Positions 18,718 to 26,684 of a DNA stretch of 64,000 bases are shown in pieces. Where the stretch lies: the NCBI GenBank assembly GCA_002086835.1, contig MVIG01000003.1:186001-250000 (forward strand). The letters run 5' to 3'. The translations under genes and the position numbers were made by a program. Position 1 is the stretch's first letter. Every line of letters begins with the position of its first letter. The notes under the pieces were generated by a model. That model was not told the origin of the DNA and ran no database searches. It saw only the letters and a list, made by a program, of their open reading frames with translations. The stretch comes from Mycolicibacterium porcinum (GTDB taxonomy: Bacteria > Actinomycetota > Actinomycetes > Mycobacteriales > Mycobacteriaceae).

Positions 18718-19305
18718 ATGACGCGACAGGACTGGCTTGTCGGTACTGACCGGCGATCCGAGGCAGTGGAACGAATCTTCGCCGCAGCCGCCGAACTCGT
18801 TTCCCAGCAGGGATTCGAGGCGTTCACGATCGACGCGCTGTCGGCGAAGGTGCACTGCTCCCCCGCCACCATCTATCGGCACGCCGGCGGTAAGGCAGCG
18901 ATCCTCGAAGGGGTGGTGCGGCGACTGTCGGCGCGCATCGTGCGACACGTGTCCGAGGCAATCGATGGACTGCAGGGTTCGGAGCGGATCGTCACTGCCT
19001 TGGTCGTCGCGCTCGAACATATTCGATCCGAGCCGCTCGGCCCGTTGATGATGGGGGCTATCCGACCTGACCAGAACAACGGTTGGCTGACCGGATCGCC
19101 TCTGGTAGAAGAACTTGCCGAGCACATGATCGGCCGATCCGATCCGCTGGCAGCTCAGTGGTTGATTCGCGTCACCCTGGCGCTGTGGTATTTCCCGGTC
19201 AAAGACCGAGCGTCCGAGTACGAGATCGCTGCGCGCTTTGTAGGCCCCAGCTTTTCCGCCGAGGGCAGTCCGGTTAACCGAACGGAAAGTGGTGCAGCCC
19301 AGTAG
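18718..19305 (+). CDS. TetR family regulator divergent from esterase-P450
   Basis: A 195-aa TetR protein with HTH at about 18-65 (IFAAAAELVSQQGFEAFTID, then CSPATIYRHAGGKAAILEG). The C-terminal domain is generic. It probably controls the divergent esterase/P450 pair through the 8-3-8 palindrome at 18662-18680. It ends 12 nt before the convergent oxidase-subunit operon. Confidence 0.85.
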   Translation: MTRQDWLVGTDRRSEAVERIFAAAAELVSQQGFEAFTIDALSAKVHCSPATIYRHAGGKAAILEGVVRRLSARIVRHVSEAIDGLQGSERIVTALVVALEHIRSEPLGPLMMGAIRPDQNNGWLTGSPLVEELAEHMIGRSDPLAAQWLIRVTLALWYFPVKDRASEYEIAARFVGPSFSAEGSPVNRTESGAAQ

Positions 19306-19317
19306 CAGTCAGTCGAT

Positions 19318-19605
19318 TCAGATGGCGGCGAAGTACAGGCCCAACAGCAGCCCGAAGAGCGCGACCAGCCATCCGTGGGTCGTCACCTTGAGCCACGTGG
19401 GCGCCCGCCGGACCTCCATGAAGTGCCAGATCACCAGCTGTGCTTTGAATGCGGCAATCAGCAGCACGATTGCGGTGACCGTGGCGTTGAGGTGGTGCGC
19501 CTGGCCGCCGTCACGAGCAGTCAGCCACGATGCCACGGTCACCACCGTGAGCAGCGCCCAGACCAAGGTCAGCGGGTTGCGAAGATAGGCCGTCACATCG
19601 ATCAC
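19318..19605 (-). CDS. Heme-copper oxidase subunit IV-like small membrane protein
   Basis: A 95-aa protein with three hydrophobic helices and the pattern of prokaryotic cytochrome c oxidase subunit IV / NorF-like proteins (AFKAQLVIWHFMEVRRAP in the middle helix). GTG 19605 was selected because it overlaps the stop of the subunit III gene (GTGA); the open frame upstream lies inside that gene. It is the last gene of a four-gene operon that lacks the catalytic subunit, so its partner is unknown. Confidence 0.75.
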   Translation of the reverse strand: MIDVTAYLRNPLTLVWALLTVVTVASWLTARDGGQAHHLNATVTAIVLLIAAFKAQLVIWHFMEVRRAPTWLKVTTHGWLVALFGLLLGLYFAAI

Positions 19606-20207
19606 CTCATCAAGTAGAGCAACGCGAAGAGAACGAGCCACAGCACATCGACCATGTGCCAATACGTCGCGCCGGTCTCCACGAAACCGATTCGGGGCGT
19701 TGACGTGCCACGCAGGGAGTGGATGACGAAGCTGAGTATCACCAGCCCGAGAAGCACGTGGCACAGGTGCATTCCCGTCATCACGAAGTAGTACATGAAG
19801 AACAGGTTTGTCCCCGGGGTCATGCCGGCCGTGATCTCCGGAATGTACTCGAACATCTTCAGTAATGGGAAGGCCGCGCCGCAGGCCAGTCCCAGGCAGA
19901 GCAGCCGGTAGGCGTCAGCGGTCTTCCCGGCCCGGGCCGCCGAAGTGCCCAGCGCGACGAAGAGCGAACTTGTCAGCAGCACAACGGTGTTGACAATTCC
20001 GATATCGAGGTTCAGCTTCGATTGGCTTTGCAGGAATGCGCTGTGATCTTGGCCGCGAAAATACATGTAGGCCACGAAGTAGATGCCGAAGATGATCAGG
20101 TCGCCGATGACGAAGAACCACATGCTCGGAGCGCCGGGCAGGCGCCCCCGGACTACAGCTTGCGGGTCGGCGGTTTGGGTGCCGAAATGCTCTGAGACTT
20201 CGGTCAT
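19602..20207 (-). CDS. Heme-copper oxidase subunit III family protein (CtaE/NorE-like)
   Basis: A 201-aa five-helix protein of the cytochrome c oxidase subunit III family. Typical stretches are MWFFVIGDLIIFGIYFVAY in helix 1, the MTGMHLCHVLLG segment, and the C-terminal TYWHMVDVLWLVLFALLYL. NorE proteins that accompany nitric oxide reductases have this short form. No subunit I or II gene lies in the window, so it either serves an oxidase encoded elsewhere or has another partner. Its ends overlap both neighbours by 4 nt. Confidence 0.85.
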   Translation of the reverse strand: MTEVSEHFGTQTADPQAVVRGRLPGAPSMWFFVIGDLIIFGIYFVAYMYFRGQDHSAFLQSQSKLNLDIGIVNTVVLLTSSLFVALGTSAARAGKTADAYRLLCLGLACGAAFPLLKMFEYIPEITAGMTPGTNLFFMYYFVMTGMHLCHVLLGLVILSFVIHSLRGTSTPRIGFVETGATYWHMVDVLWLVLFALLYLMR

Positions 20208-21010
20208 CTACTCGCCTCCGGCAGCTGGTCGGCCGTGACCTGTTGCGGGTCGATCAGCCAAGAGTTTTCGAGTTCGTCGTCGGGCTGATTCTTGATCGCT
20301 CGGTAGATGCAGACGTAGACGATGAATTGCCATGGTACGAACAGCGCCATCCCGAACCAGAACGTCATGATTCCGTTCCAGGCGAACGGACCCGAAGTGG
20401 CGATCCACACGGGTGCGGCGACCAGCTCTGACACGTACTGCCAAACGGTGTAGTAGCCCAGCCATTTCGGCAGGATGTTGTTCCCGTCCAGGATGATGGC
20501 CAGCCCGAAGGCCATCCACATCACGCAAAAGCATCCCAGCGAGCCGATAAACGCCAAGTAGCCGAAATCGTAGAGCATCGCCAGGGCCGCCGGATCGTAG
20601 CCGGGGCGAAATGCTCCGAGTCCGAAGCAGAACAGCGGGAAGAGCATGCCGACGATCGTGCCGGTGGTCGCACCCATCATGAGGGTGTAGCGAAACACCG
20701 GGCTGACCGACATCCTCTTGATCTGGATGAGGTAACACGCATTGGATACCGGCCCCAGGCCGAACGTCAACGTCAGGATGACGCAGGCGATCAGCAAGTT
20801 GGGAGACTGCATGAATTCGACAATCTGCGATTGCGGGCTGCTCGGCGATCGTGGGGGCATCATCCCGCTCAACGGCACGAAGACCAGGCCGAACAGGGTG
20901 AAGAAGATCGGGACCGACCAGAACGCGATCCACTGATCCAGCTTCTTGCTCTCGCGCCACGGGGAACGCCGGCGCCCGCGCTGGGACATCGTGTCCACGC
21001 TCTGGGTCAT
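20204..21010 (-). CDS. Multi-pass membrane protein M1 of the oxidase-III/IV operon
   Basis: A 268-aa protein with about six or seven helices and a charged C-terminus (NQPDDELENSWLIDPQQ). I recognise no named family. It is a paralogue of the gene just upstream: both contain FRPxxDP, a central hydrophobic pair, a PxW segment, and SGPFAWNG/SGPLAWNG before the last two helices. ATG 21010 overlaps the upstream stop (ATGA). The internal paralogy plus coupling suggests the two form a heterodimer that works with the subunit III/IV homologues. Confidence 0.7.
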   Translation of the reverse strand: MTQSVDTMSQRGRRRSPWRESKKLDQWIAFWSVPIFFTLFGLVFVPLSGMMPPRSPSSPQSQIVEFMQSPNLLIACVILTLTFGLGPVSNACYLIQIKRMSVSPVFRYTLMMGATTGTIVGMLFPLFCFGLGAFRPGYDPAALAMLYDFGYLAFIGSLGCFCVMWMAFGLAIILDGNNILPKWLGYYTVWQYVSELVAAPVWIATSGPFAWNGIMTFWFGMALFVPWQFIVYVCIYRAIKNQPDDELENSWLIDPQQVTADQLPEASR

Positions 21011-21735
21011 GCCAGGGCCTCGCGGTCTGCGCCTTGGCGTTGGACCACACCCAGCAGAACTATGAACATCACGACGACGTACACGGCAAAAACGCTGAGC
21101 CGCAGGGTGAACGACAGTGCACCGTTCCACGCGAGCGGTCCTGACTTGTGCAGCATCGCGAACGCGCTCGGCACCAGCAGAACAGCGGTCGCGATGTTGA
21201 AGTGCGCCACCCAGCGAGGAAAGATCGGTTCGGGCCGCGCATCCAGATAGATGCTGGTGGCCAGGCAGAGGTTCTGCACGATGATCGTGCCGACCGGCGC
21301 GATGAAGAAGAACCACGCCATGTCGTTGAGCAGACTGATCAGCTGAGGATCGCGTTCGGGTCGAAACGCCGCCATGGCCCAGCAGTAGTCGGCGAGGATG
21401 AAGGCTGTGAGACCTACTCCGACACAGATGATGTAGGCGTAGGTGAAGACACTGCTAGACGTGGCGGTCCGGGAGATCTGCACGGCGGTCACCGCGAAGA
21501 GCGGAACCAGCGAGCAGGCAATGAGATTACACAGGACCGCGACGCCGACTATCCCCGTGACATTCTCAGCGAAGAACGTCGCCACCTGTTCGGGCGTCAG
21601 CGCCGGCGACAACGGCGGGGAGAACACGGGGAACAACAGGAACGCCAGCACGAACAGCGCAGCCGCCGGCACCGTGGTCCACAGCAGGATCCGTTGGCCC
21701 CTGGTGTTCATCGCTACAGATGTCGTTGCCGCCAT
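21007..21735 (-). CDS. Multi-pass membrane protein M2, paralogue of M1
   Basis: A 242-aa membrane protein, first gene of the operon. ATG 21735 has GGTGG upstream; a TTG at 21774 would extend it by 13 residues. It shares with M1 the FRPERDP motif, a similar helix layout and KSGPLAWNG near the C-terminus. There is no recognised domain and no obvious heme- or copper-ligand His cluster. It is divergent from a TetR gene across a 285-nt gap. Confidence 0.7.
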   Translation of the reverse strand: MAATTSVAMNTRGQRILLWTTVPAAALFVLAFLLFPVFSPPLSPALTPEQVATFFAENVTGIVGVAVLCNLIACSLVPLFAVTAVQISRTATSSSVFTYAYIICVGVGLTAFILADYCWAMAAFRPERDPQLISLLNDMAWFFFIAPVGTIIVQNLCLATSIYLDARPEPIFPRWVAHFNIATAVLLVPSAFAMLHKSGPLAWNGALSFTLRLSVFAVYVVVMFIVLLGVVQRQGADREALA

Positions 21736-21976
21736 GGTTCCACCCGTCTGAATTGCTGCAACCCGGTCGACCAATCGCCGACGTTCGTCGTCGGATATGT
21801 CACCAGCTCGCGACTACACCGGTGCCCCTAGGTCTAGCACGCTCACTGACAGATGACAATGAAAATGAAGCGGCCCGTAGCTCGAAAACAGCATTCATGC
21901 CCACTTCAACTGGTGATATACGGTGAGCTCGGCCTGAATCATGTTGAAGCGGCTACCGAATCGATCCGCATCTCAA

Positions 21977-21988
21977 TGACACTGGTCA
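21977..21988. promoter_or_regulatory. TGAC-N4-GTCA site before tetR
   Basis: TGACACTGGTCA lies 33 nt upstream of the tetR GTG at 22021. It resembles two palindromes near the paralogous TetR at 58595 (TGACTATAGTCA and TGACTGCAATCA), which supports a shared operator type. Four perfectly paired bases per arm is weak alone. Confidence 0.35.
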
Positions 21989-22020
21989 GCAAATGCAGCT
22001 TCGTACTGCACAATGGACGG

Positions 22021-22650
22021 GTGCGAGACAGTGCGACCCAGCGCGAGGCCCAGCGTCGGCAGACGCGTGCCCGACTGCTCGATGCCGCCATCGTGGAGTT
22101 CCAGCGTGCCGGCACCAACGCGGCAGACATCAATGCGATCGTCAAGGCCGCCGGCGTCGCGCGCAGCACCTTCTATTTCCATTTTCCGACCAAGGAACAC
22201 GTGCTTCTGGAGTTGATCCGAAGGGATGAGGTGAGCCTCGCCGACGAACTGGGCCGGTTCCTCGACACTCACCATGACCTACCGTCGGTGTTGACGACGA
22301 TCATCAGCTCGGTGATGGCGCTCGAAAGTCGCTGGGGCTCAGCCCTGTTCCACGACGTCATCGGTCTGTACCTGTCACCCACCCGGCCTGAACGCGAACA
22401 GTGGACCAGCCACCCGATCTTCCTGCTACTCGCCGCCGAGATCGAGCGGGCACGGATCCGTGGGGACCTCTACGACGACGTCGACGCCCACCACAGCGCA
22501 GCGTTCTTCCTCCTGGGTGTCTATGCCCTGCTCACCACTGTCGGGGAATCCCCGTCCGAACGCGACGTAGCACTGGAGAAATTCGTCACCAGCACCCTGC
22601 GCAGCCTGCAGCCGGGCCCGCCCCATCGGGACGCTCGGTTGAACCGATAA
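22021..22650 (+). CDS. TetR family regulator (paralogue of the TetR at 58.6 kb)
   Basis: A TetR protein of 209 aa from GTG 22021, chosen because the residues after it (RDSATQREAQRRQTRARLL) are a normal TetR N-terminus. The frame runs further upstream to 21853 (ATG 21976 is possible). The HTH ends with STFYFHFPTKEHVLLELIRR. The C-terminal domain aligns along its length with the protein at 58595-59197: both have SPTRP, HPxxxLLxxEIERAR and AAFFLLGxYxxLTT. It is divergent from the oxidase-III/IV operon, its likely target. Confidence 0.82.
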   Translation: MRDSATQREAQRRQTRARLLDAAIVEFQRAGTNAADINAIVKAAGVARSTFYFHFPTKEHVLLELIRRDEVSLADELGRFLDTHHDLPSVLTTIISSVMALESRWGSALFHDVIGLYLSPTRPEREQWTSHPIFLLLAAEIERARIRGDLYDDVDAHHSAAFFLLGVYALLTTVGESPSERDVALEKFVTSTLRSLQPGPPHRDARLNR

Positions 22651-22815
22651 CCCACCGCAACCCGGCGATGGCCAGTCACACACATCCGACGCAGCTCATC
22701 AGGTGCCCCGCAACGAGCACCAGCGGCGATAGACCCCATGCCACCGACTGGCCTTCGGCCAACTACCATGAGGCGTCCCTATGGGTTTTTCCGACGCCTA
22801 TTTCGGTAGGTCCCG

Positions 22816-22888
22816 GCCCCCGTAGCTCAGGGGATAGAGCACGGCTCTCCTAAAGCCGGTGTCGCAGGTTCGAATCCTGCCGGGGGCA
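22816..22888 (+). tRNA. tRNA-Arg (CCU)
   Basis: A complete 73-nt cloverleaf. Acceptor arms GCCCCCG (22816-22822) and CGGGGGC (22881-22887) pair perfectly, with discriminator A at 22888. The anticodon stem CGGCT/AGCCG encloses the loop CTCCTAA, giving anticodon CCT at 22849-22851. The T arm is GCAGG-TTCGAAT-CCTGC. CCA is not encoded. No second copy of its 3' end was noticed in the window. Confidence 0.97.
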
Positions 22889-23079
22889 CTCAGTTCGTTG
22901 TATTACCTCGGGTGATGCTTTCCATTTCGATGTCGGTTGATGCCTGACGGTGTTTCGGCTGATGCTTTACATCTACTTCGGTTGATCGTTGACACTCCCC
23001 GTGACACTGCGCGAGTCCCCCGATCTTGTCGGCAGCCGCCAGTAACGTCAGGGCCAGATCGACGTCAGGGGGATGACTG
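22889..23079. repeat. Short imperfect repeats between tRNA-Arg and the two-gene cassette
   Basis: This 191-nt gap contains several related words on the pattern CGG(T/C)TGATGC: GTCGGTTGATGCC, TTCGGCTGATGCT and TTCGGTTGATCG, plus an earlier GGGTGATGCTTT. They are short and imperfect. They could be remnants of an integration junction beside the tRNA, or binding sites; there is no integrase gene nearby. Confidence 0.3.
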
Positions 23080-24021
23080 GTGAACCGCACGGTGCAGTAC
23101 TGGCGGCTTTTGCGGCCGGACGGTGCTGCCCTGCCCGGCAAGTTTCCGGCCGAGCAGGTGGTCCGGCGGCTCCGCCGGGCCGAAGCCGCTGGTCTCAACC
23201 GCTACCGTCGCTGCGCCGACGGGATGCTGCTGATCGCGCACGGCACGCGGGATGACCGGATGCTGATCCTCGACAAGGTGCGGCGGGAAAACCTGCCCAG
23301 CATCGGCAGCGCCGCGGGCGCCCGGCGCGCGATCGGGCTGACTCCTGATGAAGGTCTGCTGGAACCGACATATTGCCTGTTCGGTGAGCGCAACATTGTT
23401 GCCATGCTGACCAGCGGTGACGGCCCACGGGCACGGCGGCTGGTCGACTATCTGGAACACAAGCTCGAGATGGCGGTCGGCATCGAGCCGGTGCTCACCC
23501 AGAACCTCGACCAGGCCCTCGACGAGATGAGCGTGTCGCGGGTGGACGTGGCGATCCCGGCCGATCGGATCAATCGGGACCTCGTGGGCGGTGATTGGGT
23601 CCAGGCGCTGGACGGCGCCCGTGCCTTGGCGCAGGACGGCGTCGTCCGCATCGGGATCTCGGTCGGCCGTCGGGGCACCGGAACACAGAAGGATGCGATC
23701 CGCCGGCGGATCCGCGAACTGGTCGACGCCCTGCGGGGGTCGGGCGCACTGTCGGAGTTCGAGAGCGCACGCGTCGTCGGCTCGATCAGCGGCAGCCCAC
23801 AATCGGTCGACCTACTCGAAGACAGGTTCGTGGAGAAGACCCAGGTCGATGCCGACCGCTTGAACGATCCGGAGCGCTCGACCACCTATGCGCTAGAGCT
23901 GTTGTCGCAGTCGCTGACTCGCAACCGCGAGTACCTGTTTTCGGCGGTGGCCGAGGTTCCGGACACCCCGGCCCCCTATGCCGGCACCTTCACAGAGATC
24001 CCCGGCGATGAACGCGAATAA
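23080..24021 (+). CDS. Uncharacterised 313-aa protein of a tRNA-adjacent two-gene cassette
   Basis: A soluble protein with no signal peptide or transmembrane helix. I do not recognise the family. Visible landmarks are an N-terminal YWRLLRPDGA, then GLLEPTYCLFGERNIVAML, GPRARRLVDYLEHKL, a charged middle region, and a C-terminal TRNREYLFSAV. A GTG at 23080 preceded by CAGGGGG is the start. It overlaps the next gene by 14 nt, so the two are coupled. The pairing of a cytosolic protein with a small membrane protein at a tRNA locus resembles the layout of some phage-defence modules; that is inference only. Confidence 0.72.
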   Translation: MNRTVQYWRLLRPDGAALPGKFPAEQVVRRLRRAEAAGLNRYRRCADGMLLIAHGTRDDRMLILDKVRRENLPSIGSAAGARRAIGLTPDEGLLEPTYCLFGERNIVAMLTSGDGPRARRLVDYLEHKLEMAVGIEPVLTQNLDQALDEMSVSRVDVAIPADRINRDLVGGDWVQALDGARALAQDGVVRIGISVGRRGTGTQKDAIRRRIRELVDALRGSGALSEFESARVVGSISGSPQSVDLLEDRFVEKTQVDADRLNDPERSTTYALELLSQSLTRNREYLFSAVAEVPDTPAPYAGTFTEIPGDERE

Positions 24022-24532
24022 GCGCCCGGCCGTGCAGTTCAGCCTGCGGGAAAGGCTGCAGCACAACTGGGTTCGTCATCAGTGGGCGGACTGGTCGCTG
24101 GCCGTGATCGTGGTCGGCGGATGGCTGGCGCTGGGCCGGGCGGGTTGGCTGCCGTGGGTACTGACGGAGATTCCCCACGATGCCCGACGTACCGCCTACC
24201 AGATCCTGGCGACGGTGGCCGCCACGATGGGCGGGTTCACGCTCACCAGCATCTCGATCCTGGTGAACCTGTTGCGAGCGCCGATGACCACCGTCGACAA
24301 GCTCTTACCCGCCAATGACAAACGCCGGGTGGGTACCGCATTCATCTCGGCGCTGCCCACCCTGTTCGCCTTGTTCGTCGCGGCGATCGTCGGGTTGATG
24401 ACCGACGCCAATCTCGATGCCGGTTACTGGTGGCTGCAGGCGATCATCATCGGCGCAGCCGTCGCGGCCGTCGCGTCGCTGGCGCGGGTGGTATGGATTC
24501 TGCGCCGTCTGCTGACCCTGTCCACGGACTGA
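24008..24532 (+). CDS. Small four-helix membrane protein, partner of the 313-aa protein
   Basis: A 174-aa protein with about four transmembrane helices: WSLAVIVVGGWLALGRAGWL, a helix with TVAATMGGFTLTSISILV, one around ALPTLFALFVAAIVGLM, and a last one near the C-terminus. The helix with GGFTLTSISILVNLL recalls small integral membrane proteins encoded beside sensor proteins. ATG 24008 overlaps the upstream gene. Function is unknown; a membrane effector or anchor for the 313-aa protein is one reading. Confidence 0.72.
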   Translation: MNANKRPAVQFSLRERLQHNWVRHQWADWSLAVIVVGGWLALGRAGWLPWVLTEIPHDARRTAYQILATVAATMGGFTLTSISILVNLLRAPMTTVDKLLPANDKRRVGTAFISALPTLFALFVAAIVGLMTDANLDAGYWWLQAIIIGAAVAAVASLARVVWILRRLLTLSTD

Positions 24533-24558
24533 TGCACCGCTAGTTCAACCGCTCACGC

Positions 24559-24987
24559 TCAGGTCCTAACGAGGGGACGACCGCTGGCCCGCCAGGCTTT
24601 CATCCCGCCGTCGAGTTCGACCACATCGGTGTAGCCCAACGATTTCAGCGTCTCGGCGGCAGTGGTGCTCATCGGCCCGCTCCGGCAGTAGACCGCGATC
24701 GTGGCGTCACGACCTGCGGGCAACCGGTCGGAGTTTTCGGCGATTCGATCGAACGGAATCGACAGGTCGGTGCCGGGGATGTCGCCTTCGTACGGCACAT
24801 GGACGTTGACGGTCAGGGTGTCGGATTGTCCTATGGTGGCGGCGAATTCGTCAGCATCGAGCAATCGATGGCCGGTAACGCTCACCGCACCGGAGCTCAC
24901 GGACGGCGGATCGGCCGATGCTCCGCACGCCACCAGCGACACCGCAGCAGCGACCGTCAATGCCCCGACACCCATTCGGTTGACCAT
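24559..24987 (-). CDS. Rhodanese-domain lipoprotein
   Basis: A 142-aa secreted lipoprotein. The signal peptide from ATG 24987 ends in the lipobox SLVACGAS, with Cys as the lipidation site. A rhodanese domain follows, with the active-site loop AVYCRSGPMSTTAAETL (catalytic Cys) and LDGGMKAWRASGRPL at the end. Rhodaneses carry sulfane sulfur on this Cys; an extracytoplasmic one would handle persulfide, thiosulfate or cyanide at the cell surface. It is divergent from a DUF1326 gene, with two CsoR-like palindromes between them. Confidence 0.87.
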   Translation of the reverse strand: MVNRMGVGALTVAAAVSLVACGASADPPSVSSGAVSVTGHRLLDADEFAATIGQSDTLTVNVHVPYEGDIPGTDLSIPFDRIAENSDRLPAGRDATIAVYCRSGPMSTTAAETLKSLGYTDVVELDGGMKAWRASGRPLVRT

Positions 24988-24997
24988 GCCCGCACCA

Positions 24998-25012
24998 TAC
25001 CCCCAGGGGGTA
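24998..25012. promoter_or_regulatory. CsoR/CstR-like operator 1
   Basis: TACCCCC-A-GGGGGTA is a perfect 7-1-7 palindrome just upstream of the rhodanese lipoprotein start. It matches the general form of CsoR-family operators (ATACCCC...GGGGTAT), which regulate copper or persulfide-stress genes. No csoR gene is in the window. Confidence 0.6.
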
Positions 25013-25053
25013 CTTGCGCGCCAGGCTTCACCGGTGCTACCTTCGCCGTGTCC

Positions 25054-25070
25054 ATACCCCCCAGGGGTAT
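25054..25070. promoter_or_regulatory. CsoR/CstR-like operator 2
   Basis: ATACCCC-CCA-GGGGTAT is a perfect 7-3-7 palindrome 21 nt upstream of the DUF1326 start. Together with the first site it places one candidate operator before each of the two divergent genes. Confidence 0.6.
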
Positions 25071-25091
25071 CAAACAGAAGGAGCAGGATCG

Positions 25092-25811
25092 ATGACAACT
25101 TCGTCGACGCAGGTCGATTGGCATTTGCGCGGAGAATGGTTCGACGTGTGCAGCTGCAAGCTGCCCTGCCCGTGCAGCTTCGCCCAGGAGCCGACACACG
25201 GCGATTGCTTGTTCACCCTGGTGTGGCACGTCCGCGAAGGACACTACGGCGACACCGATTTGACGGGCCTCAGCGTGATCGCTCTCGGCGAGTTCGCCGG
25301 CAACATGTGGATCGGCGATCCGAACGCGGCGATGAAGCTGATGTTCTACATCGACGAAAAGGGTGATGCCGCTCAGCGTGACGCACTCGAGCGCATCTTC
25401 ACCGGAAAGGAAGGCGGCTGGCCCGCCGAATTCGGCAGCCTGATCGAGGAACTGCGCGGCATCGAGTACGCCCCGATCAGTTTCGAGGCCGCCGACGACC
25501 TCGCCTACTGGCGCGCCGAGATTCCCGGCAAGGTCAATCTGTTGGTGGAGGCACTGACCGGTCCGACGGCCGACCCGAACCGCCGCGTGACCACCACCAA
25601 CGCACCGGGCGCAGAGGTCGGTCCGGGCCAGGTTGCGACGTGGGGCGTGGTCAAGGAAGACCACTCCGTGGGGTTCGACTGGTCACACGAGCACAGTGGC
25701 GGATCGAGCAAGCACTTCCCGTTCGATTGGCGTCCCGGGTCTGAGGATGCCGGCTCGGCCGGGGCGGACGCGGAAGCGCAGGCTTCAGCCTCCTGCACCT
25801 GCGGCTGCTGA
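25092..25811 (+). CDS. DUF1326 domain protein
   Basis: A 239-aa protein of the DUF1326 family. The N-terminal region has the Cys-rich signature CSCKLPCPCSF, and the C-terminus ends CTCGC, so several thiols could bind metal or sulfur. There is no signal peptide. AGAAGGAGCAGG precedes ATG 25092. It is divergent from the rhodanese lipoprotein and shares the palindromic control region, so both are probably induced by the same copper or reactive-sulfur signal. The biochemical role is not established. Confidence 0.82.
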   Translation: MTTSSTQVDWHLRGEWFDVCSCKLPCPCSFAQEPTHGDCLFTLVWHVREGHYGDTDLTGLSVIALGEFAGNMWIGDPNAAMKLMFYIDEKGDAAQRDALERIFTGKEGGWPAEFGSLIEELRGIEYAPISFEAADDLAYWRAEIPGKVNLLVEALTGPTADPNRRVTTTNAPGAEVGPGQVATWGVVKEDHSVGFDWSHEHSGGSSKHFPFDWRPGSEDAGSAGADAEAQASASCTCGC

Positions 25812-25827
25812 GGCCCACACTGCGATC

Positions 25828-25852
25828 GGGCGGAGGCGCTGAGCCTCCGCCC
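25828..25852. terminator. Bidirectional hairpin terminator
   Basis: GGGCGGAGGC-GCTGA-GCCTCCGCCC forms a perfect 10-bp stem with a 5-nt loop in the 54-nt gap between the convergent DUF1326 and SDR genes. There is no U-tract, as is common for mycobacterial hairpin terminators. Confidence 0.65.
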
Positions 25853-25865
25853 GTCGCGGCGCATG

Positions 25866-26684
25866 TCAGTTCAGCCCGTTCGACAGGATCATCGACTCCC
25901 CGGTCTGCAGCCGACCCCGGTCCGACACCAGGTACAGCACGGCGTCGGCGACGTCTTGCGGTTCAAGCAGGCCCGGCCGGGGCCGCCCCTGGGCGAACAC
26001 CTCCTCGACGTCAGCCAGACCCGGGTTTTCCAGATCCGGCCGAATCACCTTGTAGGTCGCCGGGTTATGGATCATCGGCGTATTCACCCCCGATGGCAGC
26101 ACCGCATTGACGGTGATGCCGTACTCGGCGACCTCGAACGCCACCGATTTCACCAGTGCCACCACCCCGGCCTTGGCCGCCGCGTAGTGACCGGAGTTGG
26201 TGGCGCCGGTGCCCGCGACGATCGACGAGGTCGCCACGATGCGCCCGGCCCGGCGCTCGATCAGGTGGGGCAACACAGCCCGGAATGTGTTGAACACCCC
26301 GGTGAGGTTGACGTCGATCATGGTCTGCCACCGTTGCTCGGACATGGTCGCGATCGGCTCACTGCTGGCGATCCCGGCGTTGGCCAGCACCACGTCGATC
26401 CCACCGAGGCGCGCGACCGCGGTATCCACCACTGACTGCATGGCCGACAGGTCGCGGACGTCGGCGGTCACCGCCAGACACCGCCGGCCGAGCGCGGTCA
26501 CCTCCCCTACCGTGCGCTCCAGCTCGGCCGGAGCGGGCATCGGATAGTCGACGGATTCGATCGGCGCCGCGATGTCACACACCACGATGTCGGCGCCTTC
26601 GCGTGCCAGCGTCGTGGCGTGCGCGCGTCCCTGTCCGCGCGCCCCTCCGGTGATCAGAGCCGTTTTACCGTCCAGTGCGCCCAC
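25866..26684 (-). CDS. Mycofactocin-type SDR oxidoreductase
   Basis: A 272-aa short-chain dehydrogenase. The Rossmann opening is [16 protein letters not shown], the catalytic residues are in [19 protein letters not shown] (Ser...Tyr-x-x-x-Lys), and the C-terminus is [11 protein letters not shown]. Between beta-2 and the NAD-binding core it has an insertion ([12 protein letters not shown]) typical of SDRs that hold NAD tightly and recycle it with mycofactocin. GTG 26684 has AGAAGGGG upstream. No mycofactocin biosynthesis genes are in the window. The substrate is probably an alcohol. Confidence 0.87.
   Translation of the reverse strand: MGALDGKTALITGGARGQGRAHATTLAREGADIVVCDIAAPIESVDYPMPAPAELERTVGEVTALGRRCLAVTADVRDLSAMQSVVDTAVARLGGIDVVLANAGIASSEPIATMSEQRWQTMIDVNLTGVFNTFRAVLPHLIERRAGRIVATSSIVAGTGATNSGHYAAAKAGVVALVKSVAFEVAEYGITVNAVLPSGVNTPMIHNPATYKVIRPDLENPGLADVEEVFAQGRPRPGLLEPQDVADAVLYLVSDRGRLQTGESMILSNGLN

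Noticed and set aside
18602-22650. Treating the III/IV-containing operon as a complete terminal oxidase
   Set aside because: M1 and M2 lack the histidine pattern and helix count of subunit I, and no CuA-type subunit II is present.
22816-24532. A prophage or integrative element at tRNA-Arg
   Set aside because: No integrase, excisionase or second copy of the tRNA 3' end was noticed. Only the two-gene cassette remains as accessory DNA.
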